A stretch of 64,000 bases of DNA from a bacterium (GTDB lineage Bacteria; Bacillota; Clostridia; Oscillospirales; Acutalibacteraceae): contig JAHLAX010000046.1 of NCBI GenBank assembly GCA_020625875.1, forward strand, positions 1 to 64,000, read 5' to 3'. The notes beneath the pieces were generated by a model. It ran no database searches and was not told the DNA's origin. It saw nothing but the letters and a program-made list of their open reading frames with translations. Each line of letters begins with the position of its first letter. Position 1 is the stretch's first letter. Below, in pieces: positions 1 to 6,305 of the stretch. Made by a program: the position numbers and the translations under genes.

Positions 1-205
1 ACTTGCTGATTTCAAGGGGGATTACGTTTCTAACCTATTAGTTACTGTCATCCTGAGCGTAAGCGAAGGATCTTAAAGATTCTTCGTCGCTTTGCTCTTC
101 AGAATGACAGAGGAAGAACTGTTCCTCAGAATGACATAAGTGGAACTTCAATCCCACCGTCAAATCGCAAGCGATTTGCCCGCCTTCCTTTAGCATAGGG
201 AGGCA
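1..205. repeat. Mosaic of dispersed intergenic repeats
   Basis: No gene is visible in the first 223 bases. The segment opens with the tail of a repeat (GATTTCAAGGGGGATT) that recurs at about 9350-9370. It then holds a GTCATCCTGAG hairpin (46-109) with a short partial copy at 122-136, followed by an AATCCCACCG...GGGAGGC segment (about 149-203) that recurs at about 9405-9461. The same two outer parts lie close together near 9.3-9.46 kb without the hairpin between them, so the hairpin looks inserted into another repeat. Confidence 0.7.
46..109. repeat. GTCATYCTGAG hairpin repeat, copy 1
   Basis: Imperfect inverted repeat: TGTCATCCTGAGCG on the left matches TCAGAATGACA on the right, with AAGGATCTT/AAGATTCTT forming the inner stem. 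Two more copies lie at 24880-24939 and 59766-59841. It is intergenic and non-coding. Sequences of this type are known as abundant dispersed repeats in gut Clostridia; their function is unknown. Confidence 0.8.
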
Positions 206-223
206 AAGAAAGGAGAGATTAAA

Positions 224-961
224 ATGACAAAACTAAGAAAAACAATCAGCATTGTTCTTGCGGTGATTATGATTATGTCTGTTGCTCAAATATCTGTTTT
301 TGCCGCTGAGTTTGTCTCGCCGGCAAACAACACTGTTGTAACCGGTCCCGGCAATGTTAAGGTCAAGATTAAGACACAAGATTTTGTTGAAGGAAAAGAA
401 AACTATTGTGAGATAAAAATATATTCCGGTGACGGTACCAAACTGGGTTATAAAGATTTAAAGTACACTAAAAAAGGACAGATATTGACAGCTAAGTTGA
501 ACTTTAGAGATATTGGCAGTTACGTTTTATATTGCATTTGTTATCATAGCACTGAGAACGGTTTTGTTGAATACTCAACGGGCAAGTGGTATTATCTGAA
601 CGGTAAAATACTGGAGGCTCAGGATGTGATAAGGATTACCGTTAAGCGCGCTAATACACTTTCTGTCAAAACAGCCGCAAAATCCTTGAAAGCTTCCGCT
701 TTGAAAAAAGCACAGCAAACTGTCAATCCTGTTTCAATCAAAAAGGCGCGGGGTAAGGTTACGGTTAAAAAGATAAAGAAAGGCACTACGAGTAAGATTT
801 ATAAAAAAATTACCATAGCGAAGAAGACGGGAGCAATTACTTTTAAGAAGGGTACTTACAAAAGGGGTACCTACAAGGTTAAGCTCAAGGTTACTGCCGC
901 GGGAAACGATGAATATACGAGCAAGAGCAAGACTGTGACGGTTAAGATTAAAGTTAAGTGA
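224..961 (+). CDS. Secreted protein with basic Lys-rich C-terminal domain
   Basis: Predicted exported protein of 245 aa with no recognised catalytic domain. Residues 1-27 form a typical signal peptide: a basic N-terminus, a hydrophobic core, and cleavage near VFA-A. Residues 28-135 look like a beta-sandwich (GNVKVKIKTQDF, GQILTAKLNF). Residues 140-245 form a very basic, Lys/Thr/Val-rich domain ending TAAGNDEY...VKIKVK. The same C-terminal pattern closes the amylase at 51338-53464 and the X25 protein at 38312-40063. The start at 224 has a good ribosome site (AAAGGAGAG about 8 bases upstream). The N-terminal half may bind a polymer and the basic half may hold the protein at the cell surface; both are inferences. 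Confidence 0.8.
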   Translation: MTKLRKTISIVLAVIMIMSVAQISVFAAEFVSPANNTVVTGPGNVKVKIKTQDFVEGKENYCEIKIYSGDGTKLGYKDLKYTKKGQILTAKLNFRDIGSYVLYCICYHSTENGFVEYSTGKWYYLNGKILEAQDVIRITVKRANTLSVKTAAKSLKASALKKAQQTVNPVSIKKARGKVTVKKIKKGTTSKIYKKITIAKKTGAITFKKGTYKRGTYKVKLKVTAAGNDEYTSKSKTVTVKIKVK

Positions 962-976
962 GGATTTTAGATTATA

Positions 977-1004
977 TAGGGGAGCGGCAGGAGCGGCTCC
1001 CCTA
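977..1004. repeat. AGGGGAGC hairpin, possible terminator
   Basis: Inverted repeat TAGGGGAGC (977-985) / GCTCCCCTA (996-1004), 15 bases after the upstream stop codon. Related TGTAGGGGAGC sequences occur at about 9289, 24734 and 24771, so it belongs to a dispersed family. There is no strong T-tract, so a role as terminator is uncertain. Confidence 0.5.
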
Positions 1005-1091
1005 CAGTTATTTTGAAGCTGTTTTATTACCTCTTGCAAATTCGGCTCTCCTTTGATATACTCTATTGTGTATCAAAGGAGGGATTTTCCA

Positions 1092-1601
1092 TTGAAATAT
1101 TGCCCCAAATGTAAACGAATGTATAATGACGAAGAAACCAACTGCGCGCGCGACGACTGCAAGCACAAGGCGCTGAAGCCTGTTGAGGACGAAACAACCT
1201 CGGTTTATCTCTGCTCGGGCGACGTTATTGAGCGCGACAGGGTGCAGGCGGCGCTAGAAGACAACGGTGTGCCGAGCGTTTATGTGCGTCATGGTGTTAC
1301 CGCGAATTCTCAGGTGGTTACAGGTCAGGATTTTGACGGATTCGATATTCTCGTGCCTTATGAATTGTATGATAAGGCGTACGATATTGCTGTCGGTATC
1401 GGCGCGATAAAGCTTGAGGGTGAGCAGATTATAGAGGATGATAATATTGAAGAAATTGAGCCTCATCCGCTGGAGCAGATGTCTCGCTCAAAGCGCACGA
1501 CAGTCAGGGTTGTTTCGGCAATTTTGCTGATTGTTGTTGTGGCGCTCGTAATATACGGCGTTGACTATATTATGAAGTTTATTACTGAATTGTTTAAATA
1601 A
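1092..1601 (+). CDS. Zinc-ribbon, DUF2007-like, single-pass membrane protein
   Basis: Hypothetical protein of 169 aa. The N-terminus carries a zinc-ribbon-like set of cysteines (CPKCKRMYNDEETNC, then CK). Next comes a region like the DUF2007 'putative signal transducing' domain (CSGDVIERDRVQAALEDNG), then an acidic stretch. A C-terminal membrane segment (about residues 140-163, VVSAILLIVVVALVIYGV) leaves a short tail, so most of the protein should face the cytoplasm. I place the start at TTG 1092, which sits 8 bases after a near-perfect AAAGGAGGG, rather than at the upstream ATG 1053, which has no ribosome site and would run through it. Function unknown. Confidence 0.75.
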   Translation: MKYCPKCKRMYNDEETNCARDDCKHKALKPVEDETTSVYLCSGDVIERDRVQAALEDNGVPSVYVRHGVTANSQVVTGQDFDGFDILVPYELYDKAYDIAVGIGAIKLEGEQIIEDDNIEEIEPHPLEQMSRSKRTTVRVVSAILLIVVVALVIYGVDYIMKFITELFK

Positions 1602-1604
1602 AAA

Positions 1605-1813
1605 GGCTTCCCTTGGGAAATTCCCCAATAGGGGAAATGTCACGAAGTGACAAAAGGGTGGCGGTCTCCCGCTAGGGAAAAGCTGTCAGGCGAAGCCTGA
1701 CTGATGAGGGATTTGGTTGCCTATATATTTACGTTGAAAACAACTGATAAAGGAAGGGTAGTCCCTCATCCGACTTCGCTTCGCTCAGCCACCTTCCCCC
1801 AAGGGAAGGCTAA
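1605..1813. repeat. TTCCC-ended inverted-repeat element, copy 1
   Basis: Non-coding stretch of about 209 bp bounded by AGGCTTCCCTTGGG and its complement CCCAAGGGAAGGCT. Internal palindromes include TGTCACGAAGTGACA, CTGTCAGGCGAAGCCTGAC and a TGATGAGGGA...TCCCTCATC pair. Related copies are at 15077-15305 and 38074-38240, with a partial copy near 61551-61600. The long complementary ends suggest a non-autonomous mobile or folded-RNA element; no transposase is present. Confidence 0.75.
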
Positions 1814-1832
1814 AAAGAAAAGGAGAACGAAA

Positions 1833-3107
1833 ATGAGCTATAAAAATATTGAAACAAAATGTATTCAGTCTGGCTATGAGCCGAAGAACGGCGAGCCCAG
1901 AGTGATTCCGATTGTGCAGAGCACAACCTTTAAGTACGAGACAAGCGAGGCTATGGGCGCGCTGTTCGATTTGGAAGCGGCGGGATTCTTCTATACACGT
2001 CTTGCCAACCCGACGCTTGACGCTGTTGAAAAGAAAATCGCCGACTTAGAGGGCGGCGTGGGCGCTATGCTCACCTCGTCCGGACAGGCTGCCACGCTTT
2101 CGGTTGTTACGAATATCTGTAAAGCGGGCGACCATGTTATCTGTTCCAGCGCGGTTTACGGCGGCACATTTAATCTGTTCGCGAAAACGCTCGTTGACCT
2201 CGGTATCGACTGCACATTTGTCGCCGCTGATGTCACAGAGGAAGAACTTAATAATTCTTTTAAAGAAAATACAAAACTCGTATTTACCGAGTCTGTTACC
2301 AACCCGTCGCTTGACGTTGCCGACGTTGAGATGTTCGCCAAGTGCGCTCACGCTCACGGCGTTCCGCTCTGCGTTGATAACACCTTCCCGACGCCGATTA
2401 ACTTCAGACCTATTGAATGGGGCGCGGATATTGTTGTTCACTCCACCTCAAAATATATGGACGGTCACGCTGTGGCGCTCGGCGGCGTTGTGGTTGACAG
2501 CGGCAACTTTGACTGGACTAACGGCAAGTTCCCGATGCTCAGCACTCCCGACGAGACCTATCACGGCGTTGTATATACCGAGCAGTTCGGCAAGGCGGCT
2601 TTCATCACAAAAGCCCGCACACACATTATGCGCGATATGGGACCGCAGATGTCTCCGATGAACGGCTTTTTGCTAAATCTCGGACTTGAAACGCTTTTTC
2701 TCAGAATTCCGCGCCACTGCGAGAACGCTATGAAGGTTGCCGAGTTCCTCGAGAGCAATGACAAAATCGAGTGGGTAAATTATCCCTCATTAAAGAGCAG
2801 CAAATACTACGACAGAGTTCAGAAGTATATGCCTAACGGTACCTGCGGCGTAGTTTCGTTCGGAGTTAAGGGCGGACGAAAAGCGGCTGAAAAGCTTATG
2901 GCTTCACTAAAGCTCGCGGCTATCGTTACTCACGTTGCCGACGCGCGCACATGCTGTCTGCATCCCGCAAGCTCAACTCACCGCCAGATGACAGACGAAC
3001 AGCTTGAGGCGGCGGGAATCAGCCCGAGTATGATTCGCTTCTCAGTCGGCATTGAAAACGCCGAGGATATTATCGCCGACTTAAAACAGGCGATTGATAA
3101 CGTATAA
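1833..3107 (+). CDS. metY: O-acetylhomoserine sulfhydrylase (Cys/Met PLP enzyme)
   Basis: PLP enzyme of 424 aa, predicted to make homocysteine from O-acetylhomoserine and sulfide in methionine synthesis. It is full length for the MetY branch of the Cys/Met metabolism family. Visible motifs are YTRLANPT near the N-terminus, SSGQAA (PLP phosphate contacts), DNTFPTP, and HSTSKYMDGH with the likely Schiff-base lysine; the C-terminal RFSVGIEN is also typical. The start is ATG 1833, 6 bases after AAAGGAGA; the longer open frame from 1704 would cross a repeat. It shares one base with ispD (TAATG), so the two are probably cotranscribed. No SAM riboswitch is visible upstream. Cystathionine gamma-synthase/lyase is less likely given the best-matching motifs. 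Confidence 0.9.
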   Translation: MSYKNIETKCIQSGYEPKNGEPRVIPIVQSTTFKYETSEAMGALFDLEAAGFFYTRLANPTLDAVEKKIADLEGGVGAMLTSSGQAATLSVVTNICKAGDHVICSSAVYGGTFNLFAKTLVDLGIDCTFVAADVTEEELNNSFKENTKLVFTESVTNPSLDVADVEMFAKCAHAHGVPLCVDNTFPTPINFRPIEWGADIVVHSTSKYMDGHAVALGGVVVDSGNFDWTNGKFPMLSTPDETYHGVVYTEQFGKAAFITKARTHIMRDMGPQMSPMNGFLLNLGLETLFLRIPRHCENAMKVAEFLESNDKIEWVNYPSLKSSKYYDRVQKYMPNGTCGVVSFGVKGGRKAAEKLMASLKLAAIVTHVADARTCCLHPASSTHRQMTDEQLEAAGISPSMIRFSVGIENAEDIIADLKQAIDNV

Positions 3108-3787
3108 TGAGCGCGTTTGTAAGCGCGATTATTGTCGCGGCGGGCAACTCCACGCGTATGGGTATAGGCAAAAGCAAGCAGTTTATTGAACTCAAAGGCG
3201 AGCCCGTAATAAAACACACCCTTTGGGCGTTTGAAATCTCGAATGTTATAGATTCTATTGTTGTCGTATGCCGCGAGCAGGACGAAAAGGATATTAAAGA
3301 CGTGATAAGAAGCGGCGGCTTTTGTAAGGTTAAAGCTGTGGTTTACGGCGGAAAGACGCGCGACATCAGCGTCAAAAACGGCGTGCTCGCCTGCGACGAA
3401 CGCACTTCTCACTTTGCTATTCACGACGGCGCCAGACCGCTTGTTTCCGACAAGGATATTAAAGCGGTAGTAAATGAAGCGATAAAATACAAAGCAGCGG
3501 CTCTCGGTACGCTTGTAACCGACACAATAAAAGTTGTGGATGAAAACGACAACATCATCTCGACTCCCGACAGAAGCGCGCTCAGAGCGGTTCAGACGCC
3601 ACAGGTTTTTGAGAAAAATCTGTACCTCAAAGCGCTCGAAAAGGGCAGCAACAAGGGTATTACCGACGACTGCCAGCTCGTCGAGAGTATAGGGGAGAAA
3701 GTGAAAATCGTCCTCGGCAGCGAGCGTAATATAAAGCTCACTACGAAGAATGATATTATAATAGCCGAGAGCTTTCTGAATAAGTAA
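3107..3787 (+). CDS. ispD: 2-C-methyl-D-erythritol 4-phosphate cytidylyltransferase
   Basis: IspD, 226 aa, third step of the MEP isoprenoid pathway (transfer of CMP from CTP to methylerythritol 4-phosphate). The N-terminus has the nucleotide-binding signature IIVAAGNSTRMG followed by KSKQF. The middle has HDGARPLV, and RAVQTPQVF and TDDCQLVE follow, all typical. Length matches the family. Its ATG overlaps the metY stop by one base, suggesting translational coupling of two unrelated pathways. IspF, the next but one enzyme, lies 430 bp downstream behind a terminator and its own promoter. Confidence 0.95.
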   Translation: MSAFVSAIIVAAGNSTRMGIGKSKQFIELKGEPVIKHTLWAFEISNVIDSIVVVCREQDEKDIKDVIRSGGFCKVKAVVYGGKTRDISVKNGVLACDERTSHFAIHDGARPLVSDKDIKAVVNEAIKYKAAALGTLVTDTIKVVDENDNIISTPDRSALRAVQTPQVFEKNLYLKALEKGSNKGITDDCQLVESIGEKVKIVLGSERNIKLTTKNDIIIAESFLNK

Positions 3788-3792
3788 CACAA

Positions 3793-3824
3793 CAGGGCAA
3801 CCACAGGGTTGCCCTGAGTCTTTT
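3793..3824 (+). terminator. Intrinsic terminator after ispD
   Basis: Stem CAGGGCAACC (3793-3802) / GGTTGCCCTG (3807-3816) with a 4-base loop, followed by a short TCTTTT tract. It lies 6 bases after the ispD stop. Confidence 0.75.
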
Positions 3825-3866
3825 AGTATCAATAAAGATACTGTATTTACATTAATGTAAAAAATA

Positions 3867-3895
3867 TTGACATTTTGAAGATGAGACTTTAGAAT
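3867..3895 (+). promoter_or_regulatory. Promoter for the 67-aa gene
   Basis: TTGACA (3867-3872), 17-base spacer, TAGAAT (3890-3895); 47 bases upstream of the ATG at 3943. Confidence 0.65.
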
Positions 3896-3942
3896 CAATA
3901 ATGTAAATATTATTCACATAGTTATAAGTCGGGAGGCTTATT

Positions 3943-4146
3943 ATGGCGGAATACAGTATTGTTTGTCCCGAAAACGAAGCTGATGGTTACGGCATAAAGG
4001 CTGTAAGCACAAAGTATTATTACGACATTTCTCACAACCGCGAGGCGTTGACCGAGTTTTGTGAGATGTGCAGCGAGCTTGATTTAGAGCTTGTTCATTT
4101 TGATACCGTGCTTGAAGATTATCTGAGTCGAAAAGCCTTTTTGTAA
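3943..4146 (+). CDS. Small hypothetical protein between ispD and ispF
   Basis: 67-aa acidic, soluble protein with no signal peptide or membrane segment. It has its own sigma-70 type promoter and a clear ribosome site (GGGAGG 8 or so bases before ATG), so it is likely real. Visible features are a tyrosine cluster (STKYYYDISHN) and a helical acidic C-terminal half (LTEFCEMCSELDLELVHFDTVLEDYL). I do not recognise a family with certainty; its pattern resembles short Clostridial proteins of unknown function. Confidence 0.7.
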   Translation: MAEYSIVCPENEADGYGIKAVSTKYYYDISHNREALTEFCEMCSELDLELVHFDTVLEDYLSRKAFL

Positions 4147-4161
4147 TCGGCTATAAAAATC

Positions 4162-4190
4162 TTGAATAAAACACTATTATGTGTTATTAT
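4162..4190 (+). promoter_or_regulatory. Promoter of ispF
   Basis: TTGAAT (4162-4167), 17-base spacer, TATTAT (4185-4190), 29 bases before the ispF ATG. Confidence 0.6.
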
Positions 4191-4219
4191 TCTTCTATAA
4201 TCTATCGGGCGGTGATTAG

Positions 4220-4693
4220 ATGCGAATAGGACACGGATATGACGTGCACAAGCTTGTTGAGGGCAGAAAGCTGATACTCGGCGGGGTGGATATTCCCTAC
4301 GAAAAGGGGCTGCTCGGTCACAGCGACGCTGATGTGCTTTTACACGCGATTATGGACGCGTTGCTTGGCGCCGCGGCGCTGGGGGATATAGGCAAGCTGT
4401 TCCCCGATACAGACGAGCGTTTTAAGGGAGCCGACAGCATTCTTTTGCTCAAAGAAGTCTGCCGCGTGCTTTCTGAGAATGGTTATAGAATAGTTAATAT
4501 TGACTCGACCGTGATTGCCCAACGACCGAAGCTCAAGGACTATATCGTTACAATGCGCGGCAATATCGCGAACGCCTGCGGCGTTGAAACGAGCCAGATA
4601 AGCGTCAAAGCTACCACTGAGGAAAAGCTCGGCTTTACGGGCTCGGGCGAGGGAATCTCAGCCCACGCTGTGTGTTTGATTGAAAATTGTTGA
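4220..4693 (+). CDS. ispF: 2-C-methyl-D-erythritol 2,4-cyclodiphosphate synthase
   Basis: IspF, 157 aa, forms the cyclodiphosphate intermediate of the MEP pathway with release of CMP; the active enzyme is a trimer with zinc. The N-terminus RIGHGYDVH supplies the zinc ligands Asp and His, and [20 protein letters not shown] supplies the third His and the substrate contacts. [10 protein letters not shown] and [17 protein letters not shown] are the other family signatures. Length is normal. Its TGA stop lies inside the -35 box of a promoter for a downstream small RNA. Confidence 0.96.
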   Translation: MRIGHGYDVHKLVEGRKLILGGVDIPYEKGLLGHSDADVLLHAIMDALLGAAALGDIGKLFPDTDERFKGADSILLLKEVCRVLSENGYRIVNIDSTVIAQRPKLKDYIVTMRGNIANACGVETSQISVKATTEEKLGFTGSGEGISAHAVCLIENC

Positions 4694-4717
4694 CAAATAA
4701 TTTATGTATGATATAAT
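4690..4717 (+). promoter_or_regulatory. Promoter of predicted antitoxin RNA
   Basis: Consensus TTGACA (4690-4695), 16-base spacer, TATAAT (4712-4717). No coding gene follows on this strand before the terminator at 4780-4817, which points to a short untranslated RNA starting near 4724. Confidence 0.75.
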
Positions 4718-4723
4718 GAATAT

Positions 4724-4817
4724 AGAAACAGAGTTGACCGAACGAAACGGTTAACCTGTAGAGTTAGTTATTTATAAAAAATAACCGCTACTGTGGCATT
4801 TTGGCGGTTATTTTTTT
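4724..4817 (+). ncRNA. Predicted small antisense RNA (type I antitoxin-like)
   Basis: Predicted transcript of about 94 nt between a consensus promoter and a strong terminator. It starts with a hairpin (GTTGACCG...CGGTTAAC, 4733-4755) and has no ribosome site or open frame. Its 3' end overlaps the 3' end and stop codon of a tiny minus-strand gene (4808-4888), so the two transcripts would be complementary across the shared terminator. Its CCGAAC...GGTTAACC motif recurs, on the other strand, in the 5' leader of that gene (4917-4945). This matches the plan of TxpA/RatA or Fst-type loci. Existence and role are inferred from layout alone. Confidence 0.6.
4780..4817. terminator. Bidirectional terminator shared by sRNA and toxin-like gene
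   Basis: Stem AATAACCGC (4780-4788) / GCGGTTATT (4804-4812). Plus-strand T-tract at 4811-4817; on the minus strand the A-rich stretch at 4774-4781 gives the T-tract. Confidence 0.8.
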
Positions 4818-4888
4818 ATGTCTTTGATTAGCTCCGATAAAACTACCATAAAAATTATGAGTAGTATGTATTCGGACAATGCTGACAC
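4808..4888 (-). CDS. Tiny hydrophobic peptide, holin-like type I toxin candidate
   Basis: A 26-codon frame from GTG 4888 (or 23 codons from the in-frame TTG at 4879). It encodes a single hydrophobic helix (YILLIIFMVVLSELI) with a basic tail (KDIKK), the usual form of Fst/TxpA/holin-like membrane toxins. A ribosome site AAAGGA lies 6 bases before the GTG. That site is locked in an 11-bp hairpin with an upstream CCCTTTCTTTT (4890-4919), as in type I toxins whose translation is held back by leader structure. It has its own promoter (4957-4985) and faces a convergent small RNA. Family membership is inferred from form and layout, not similarity search. Confidence 0.6.
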   Translation of the reverse strand: MSALSEYILLIIFMVVLSELIKDIKK

Positions 4889-4889
4889 C

Positions 4890-4919
4890 CCCTTTCCTTT
4901 AGTTGTAAAAAAGAAAGGG
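4890..4919 (-). promoter_or_regulatory. Shine-Dalgarno-sequestering hairpin in toxin leader
   Basis: On the minus strand CCCTTTCTTTT (4919-4909) pairs with AAAGGAAAGGG (4900-4890), ten Watson-Crick pairs and one G-U, burying the ribosome site of the tiny gene. Confidence 0.65.
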
Positions 4920-4956
4920 TTAACCGCTTCCGTTGTTCGGACAACTCCGTAAAGCT

Positions 4957-4985
4957 ATTATAACACAAATGTTCGATAAATGCAA
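4957..4985 (-). promoter_or_regulatory. Promoter of the tiny toxin-like gene
   Basis: Minus strand TTGCAT (4985-4980), 17-base spacer, TATAAT (4962-4957). A stem-loop GTTGTCCGAACAAC (4945-4932) follows near the predicted transcript 5' end. Confidence 0.7.
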
Positions 4986-5007
4986 TACAAAATGAATAAA
5001 AACTACG

Positions 5008-5040
5008 CCTCGTTCATAAGCTTGAACGAGGTGCTTTTTT
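5008..5040 (+). terminator. Hairpin plus T-tract abutting the dacF start
   Basis: Stem CCTCGTTC (5008-5015) / GAACGAGG (5024-5031), then TGC and six Ts ending directly at the dacF ATG (5041). The likely dacF ribosome site (GAGGTG, 5028-5033) is inside the stem. It may be a terminator, a translation-limiting leader, or both. Confidence 0.55.
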
Positions 5041-6186
5041 ATGTTTAAAAAATTGATTTCTTTTATGTTGATAATCGCGGTTTTGACGACGCCTGTTTGC
5101 GCTTTTGCCAAGGCGGAAAAGCCCACGGTTATCCTAAGCTCACCCGCGGCTGTGCTTATGGAAGCGGAGACGGGCAAAATTCTTTTTGAGAAAAATAAAG
5201 ACGAAAAGAGAGCCTGCGCGTCAATTACAAAGGTTATGACGTTACTGCTCGTTATGGAGGCGCTCGAAAACGGCAAAATAAAACTTACCGATACGCTCAC
5301 CGCGTCTGAGCACGCCGCGTCAATGGGCGGCTCGGATATTTGGCTCGAGCCTAATGAAAAGATGAGTGTTGATGATTTGATAAAAGCTACCGCTGTAGCT
5401 TCGGCGAACGACGCGGCTGTGGTGCTCGCTGAGGCAATATCGGGCAGCGAGGAGGCGTTTGTCGCCGAAATGAACAAGCGCGGCAAGGCGCTTGGTATGA
5501 AGAACACAACTTTTAAAAACTGCAACGGGCTTGACGAAAAGGGACACCTTACCTCAGCGAACGACGTTGCTGTTATGTCGCGCGAATTGATAAAGTATCC
5601 CAAAATCTTTGACTACACGTCAATCTGGATTGACAACCTGCGCGGCGGCAAAACTCAGCTTGTCAATACCAACAAGCTGCTCAAAACCTACAATGGAATC
5701 ACAGGTTTAAAGACAGGTACAACAGGCGAGGCGGGCTGCTGTATAAGCGCCACAGCCAAGCGTGACGGGCTCAGTCTTATTGCTGTTGTGCTCGGCTGTG
5801 ACAGCGGCAAGGAGCGCTTTAAGGACGCTGCGAGCCTGCTCGACTACGGCTTCGCTAACTTCGCGGTTGAAAAACTAAAGCTCCCCAAACAGGCGACCGA
5901 GGATATTAAGGTCGAGGGCGGAATGGATGATACTCTACATTTAAAATGCCCTCAGCCCGGGAATACTATAGTGGGCAGAATGGCGAGCGACAAAGTTACA
6001 ACCGAGTGCAAAATCAAAAAAGAGGTGAAAGCTCCCGTCAAAAAAGGCGACAGAATGGGCGAGGTCAATTATTATCTCAACGGTGAAATAGTAAAAACCT
6101 GCCCGATTACCGCGGGTAACTCGATTGAGAAAATGACATTCGGAACAGTATTAAACAAGTTGTTTAATTCGTTATTGGAATTATAA
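5041..6186 (+). CDS. dacF: D-alanyl-D-alanine carboxypeptidase (PBP5/DacF family)
   Basis: Penicillin-binding carboxypeptidase of 381 aa that trims the terminal D-Ala from peptidoglycan stem peptides outside the membrane. Residues 1-24 form a signal peptide. The three active-site motifs are present: S61-I-T-K64, S121-A-N123 and K224-T-G226 (LKTGTTGEAG). A beta-rich C-terminal domain (about 280-360) and a short amphipathic end complete the PBP5-like plan. There is no second membrane segment. Its ribosome site lies in a hairpin that ends in a T-tract right at the start codon, which would limit expression. DacA or DacF cannot be told apart; sporulation-linked DacF is a guess from the clade. Confidence 0.85.
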   Translation: MFKKLISFMLIIAVLTTPVCAFAKAEKPTVILSSPAAVLMEAETGKILFEKNKDEKRACASITKVMTLLLVMEALENGKIKLTDTLTASEHAASMGGSDIWLEPNEKMSVDDLIKATAVASANDAAVVLAEAISGSEEAFVAEMNKRGKALGMKNTTFKNCNGLDEKGHLTSANDVAVMSRELIKYPKIFDYTSIWIDNLRGGKTQLVNTNKLLKTYNGITGLKTGTTGEAGCCISATAKRDGLSLIAVVLGCDSGKERFKDAASLLDYGFANFAVEKLKLPKQATEDIKVEGGMDDTLHLKCPQPGNTIVGRMASDKVTTECKIKKEVKAPVKKGDRMGEVNYYLNGEIVKTCPITAGNSIEKMTFGTVLNKLFNSLLEL

Positions 6187-6226
6187 TTATTTTCTCATTT
6201 ATCCTTTCTCATTTCTTATTTACCCC

Positions 6227-6255
6227 TTGCATATACTCCCATTTTGTGGTAAAAT
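6227..6255 (+). promoter_or_regulatory. Promoter of pgi
   Basis: TTGCAT (6227-6232), 17-base spacer, TAAAAT (6250-6255), 51 bases before the pgi ATG. Confidence 0.65.
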
Positions 6256-6305
6256 ATCATTAATAATACAAAATAGCGTAATAGTACGCTTTTGGGGGTA
6301 ATCTA

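Noticed and set aside
1053-1091. Upstream ATG start for the zinc-ribbon protein
   Set aside because: It would translate through a strong AAAGGAGGG site; TTG 1092 is spaced properly and begins with the conserved KYCPKC.
1602-1832. Possible SAM riboswitch before metY
   Set aside because: None of the S-box conserved segments is seen; the leader is instead a TTCCC-ended repeat element.
2978-3898. 306-codon open frame on the minus strand
   Set aside because: It lies antisense across ispD, the end of metY and the ispD terminator, has no ribosome site or known motif, and arises from codon bias of the real genes.
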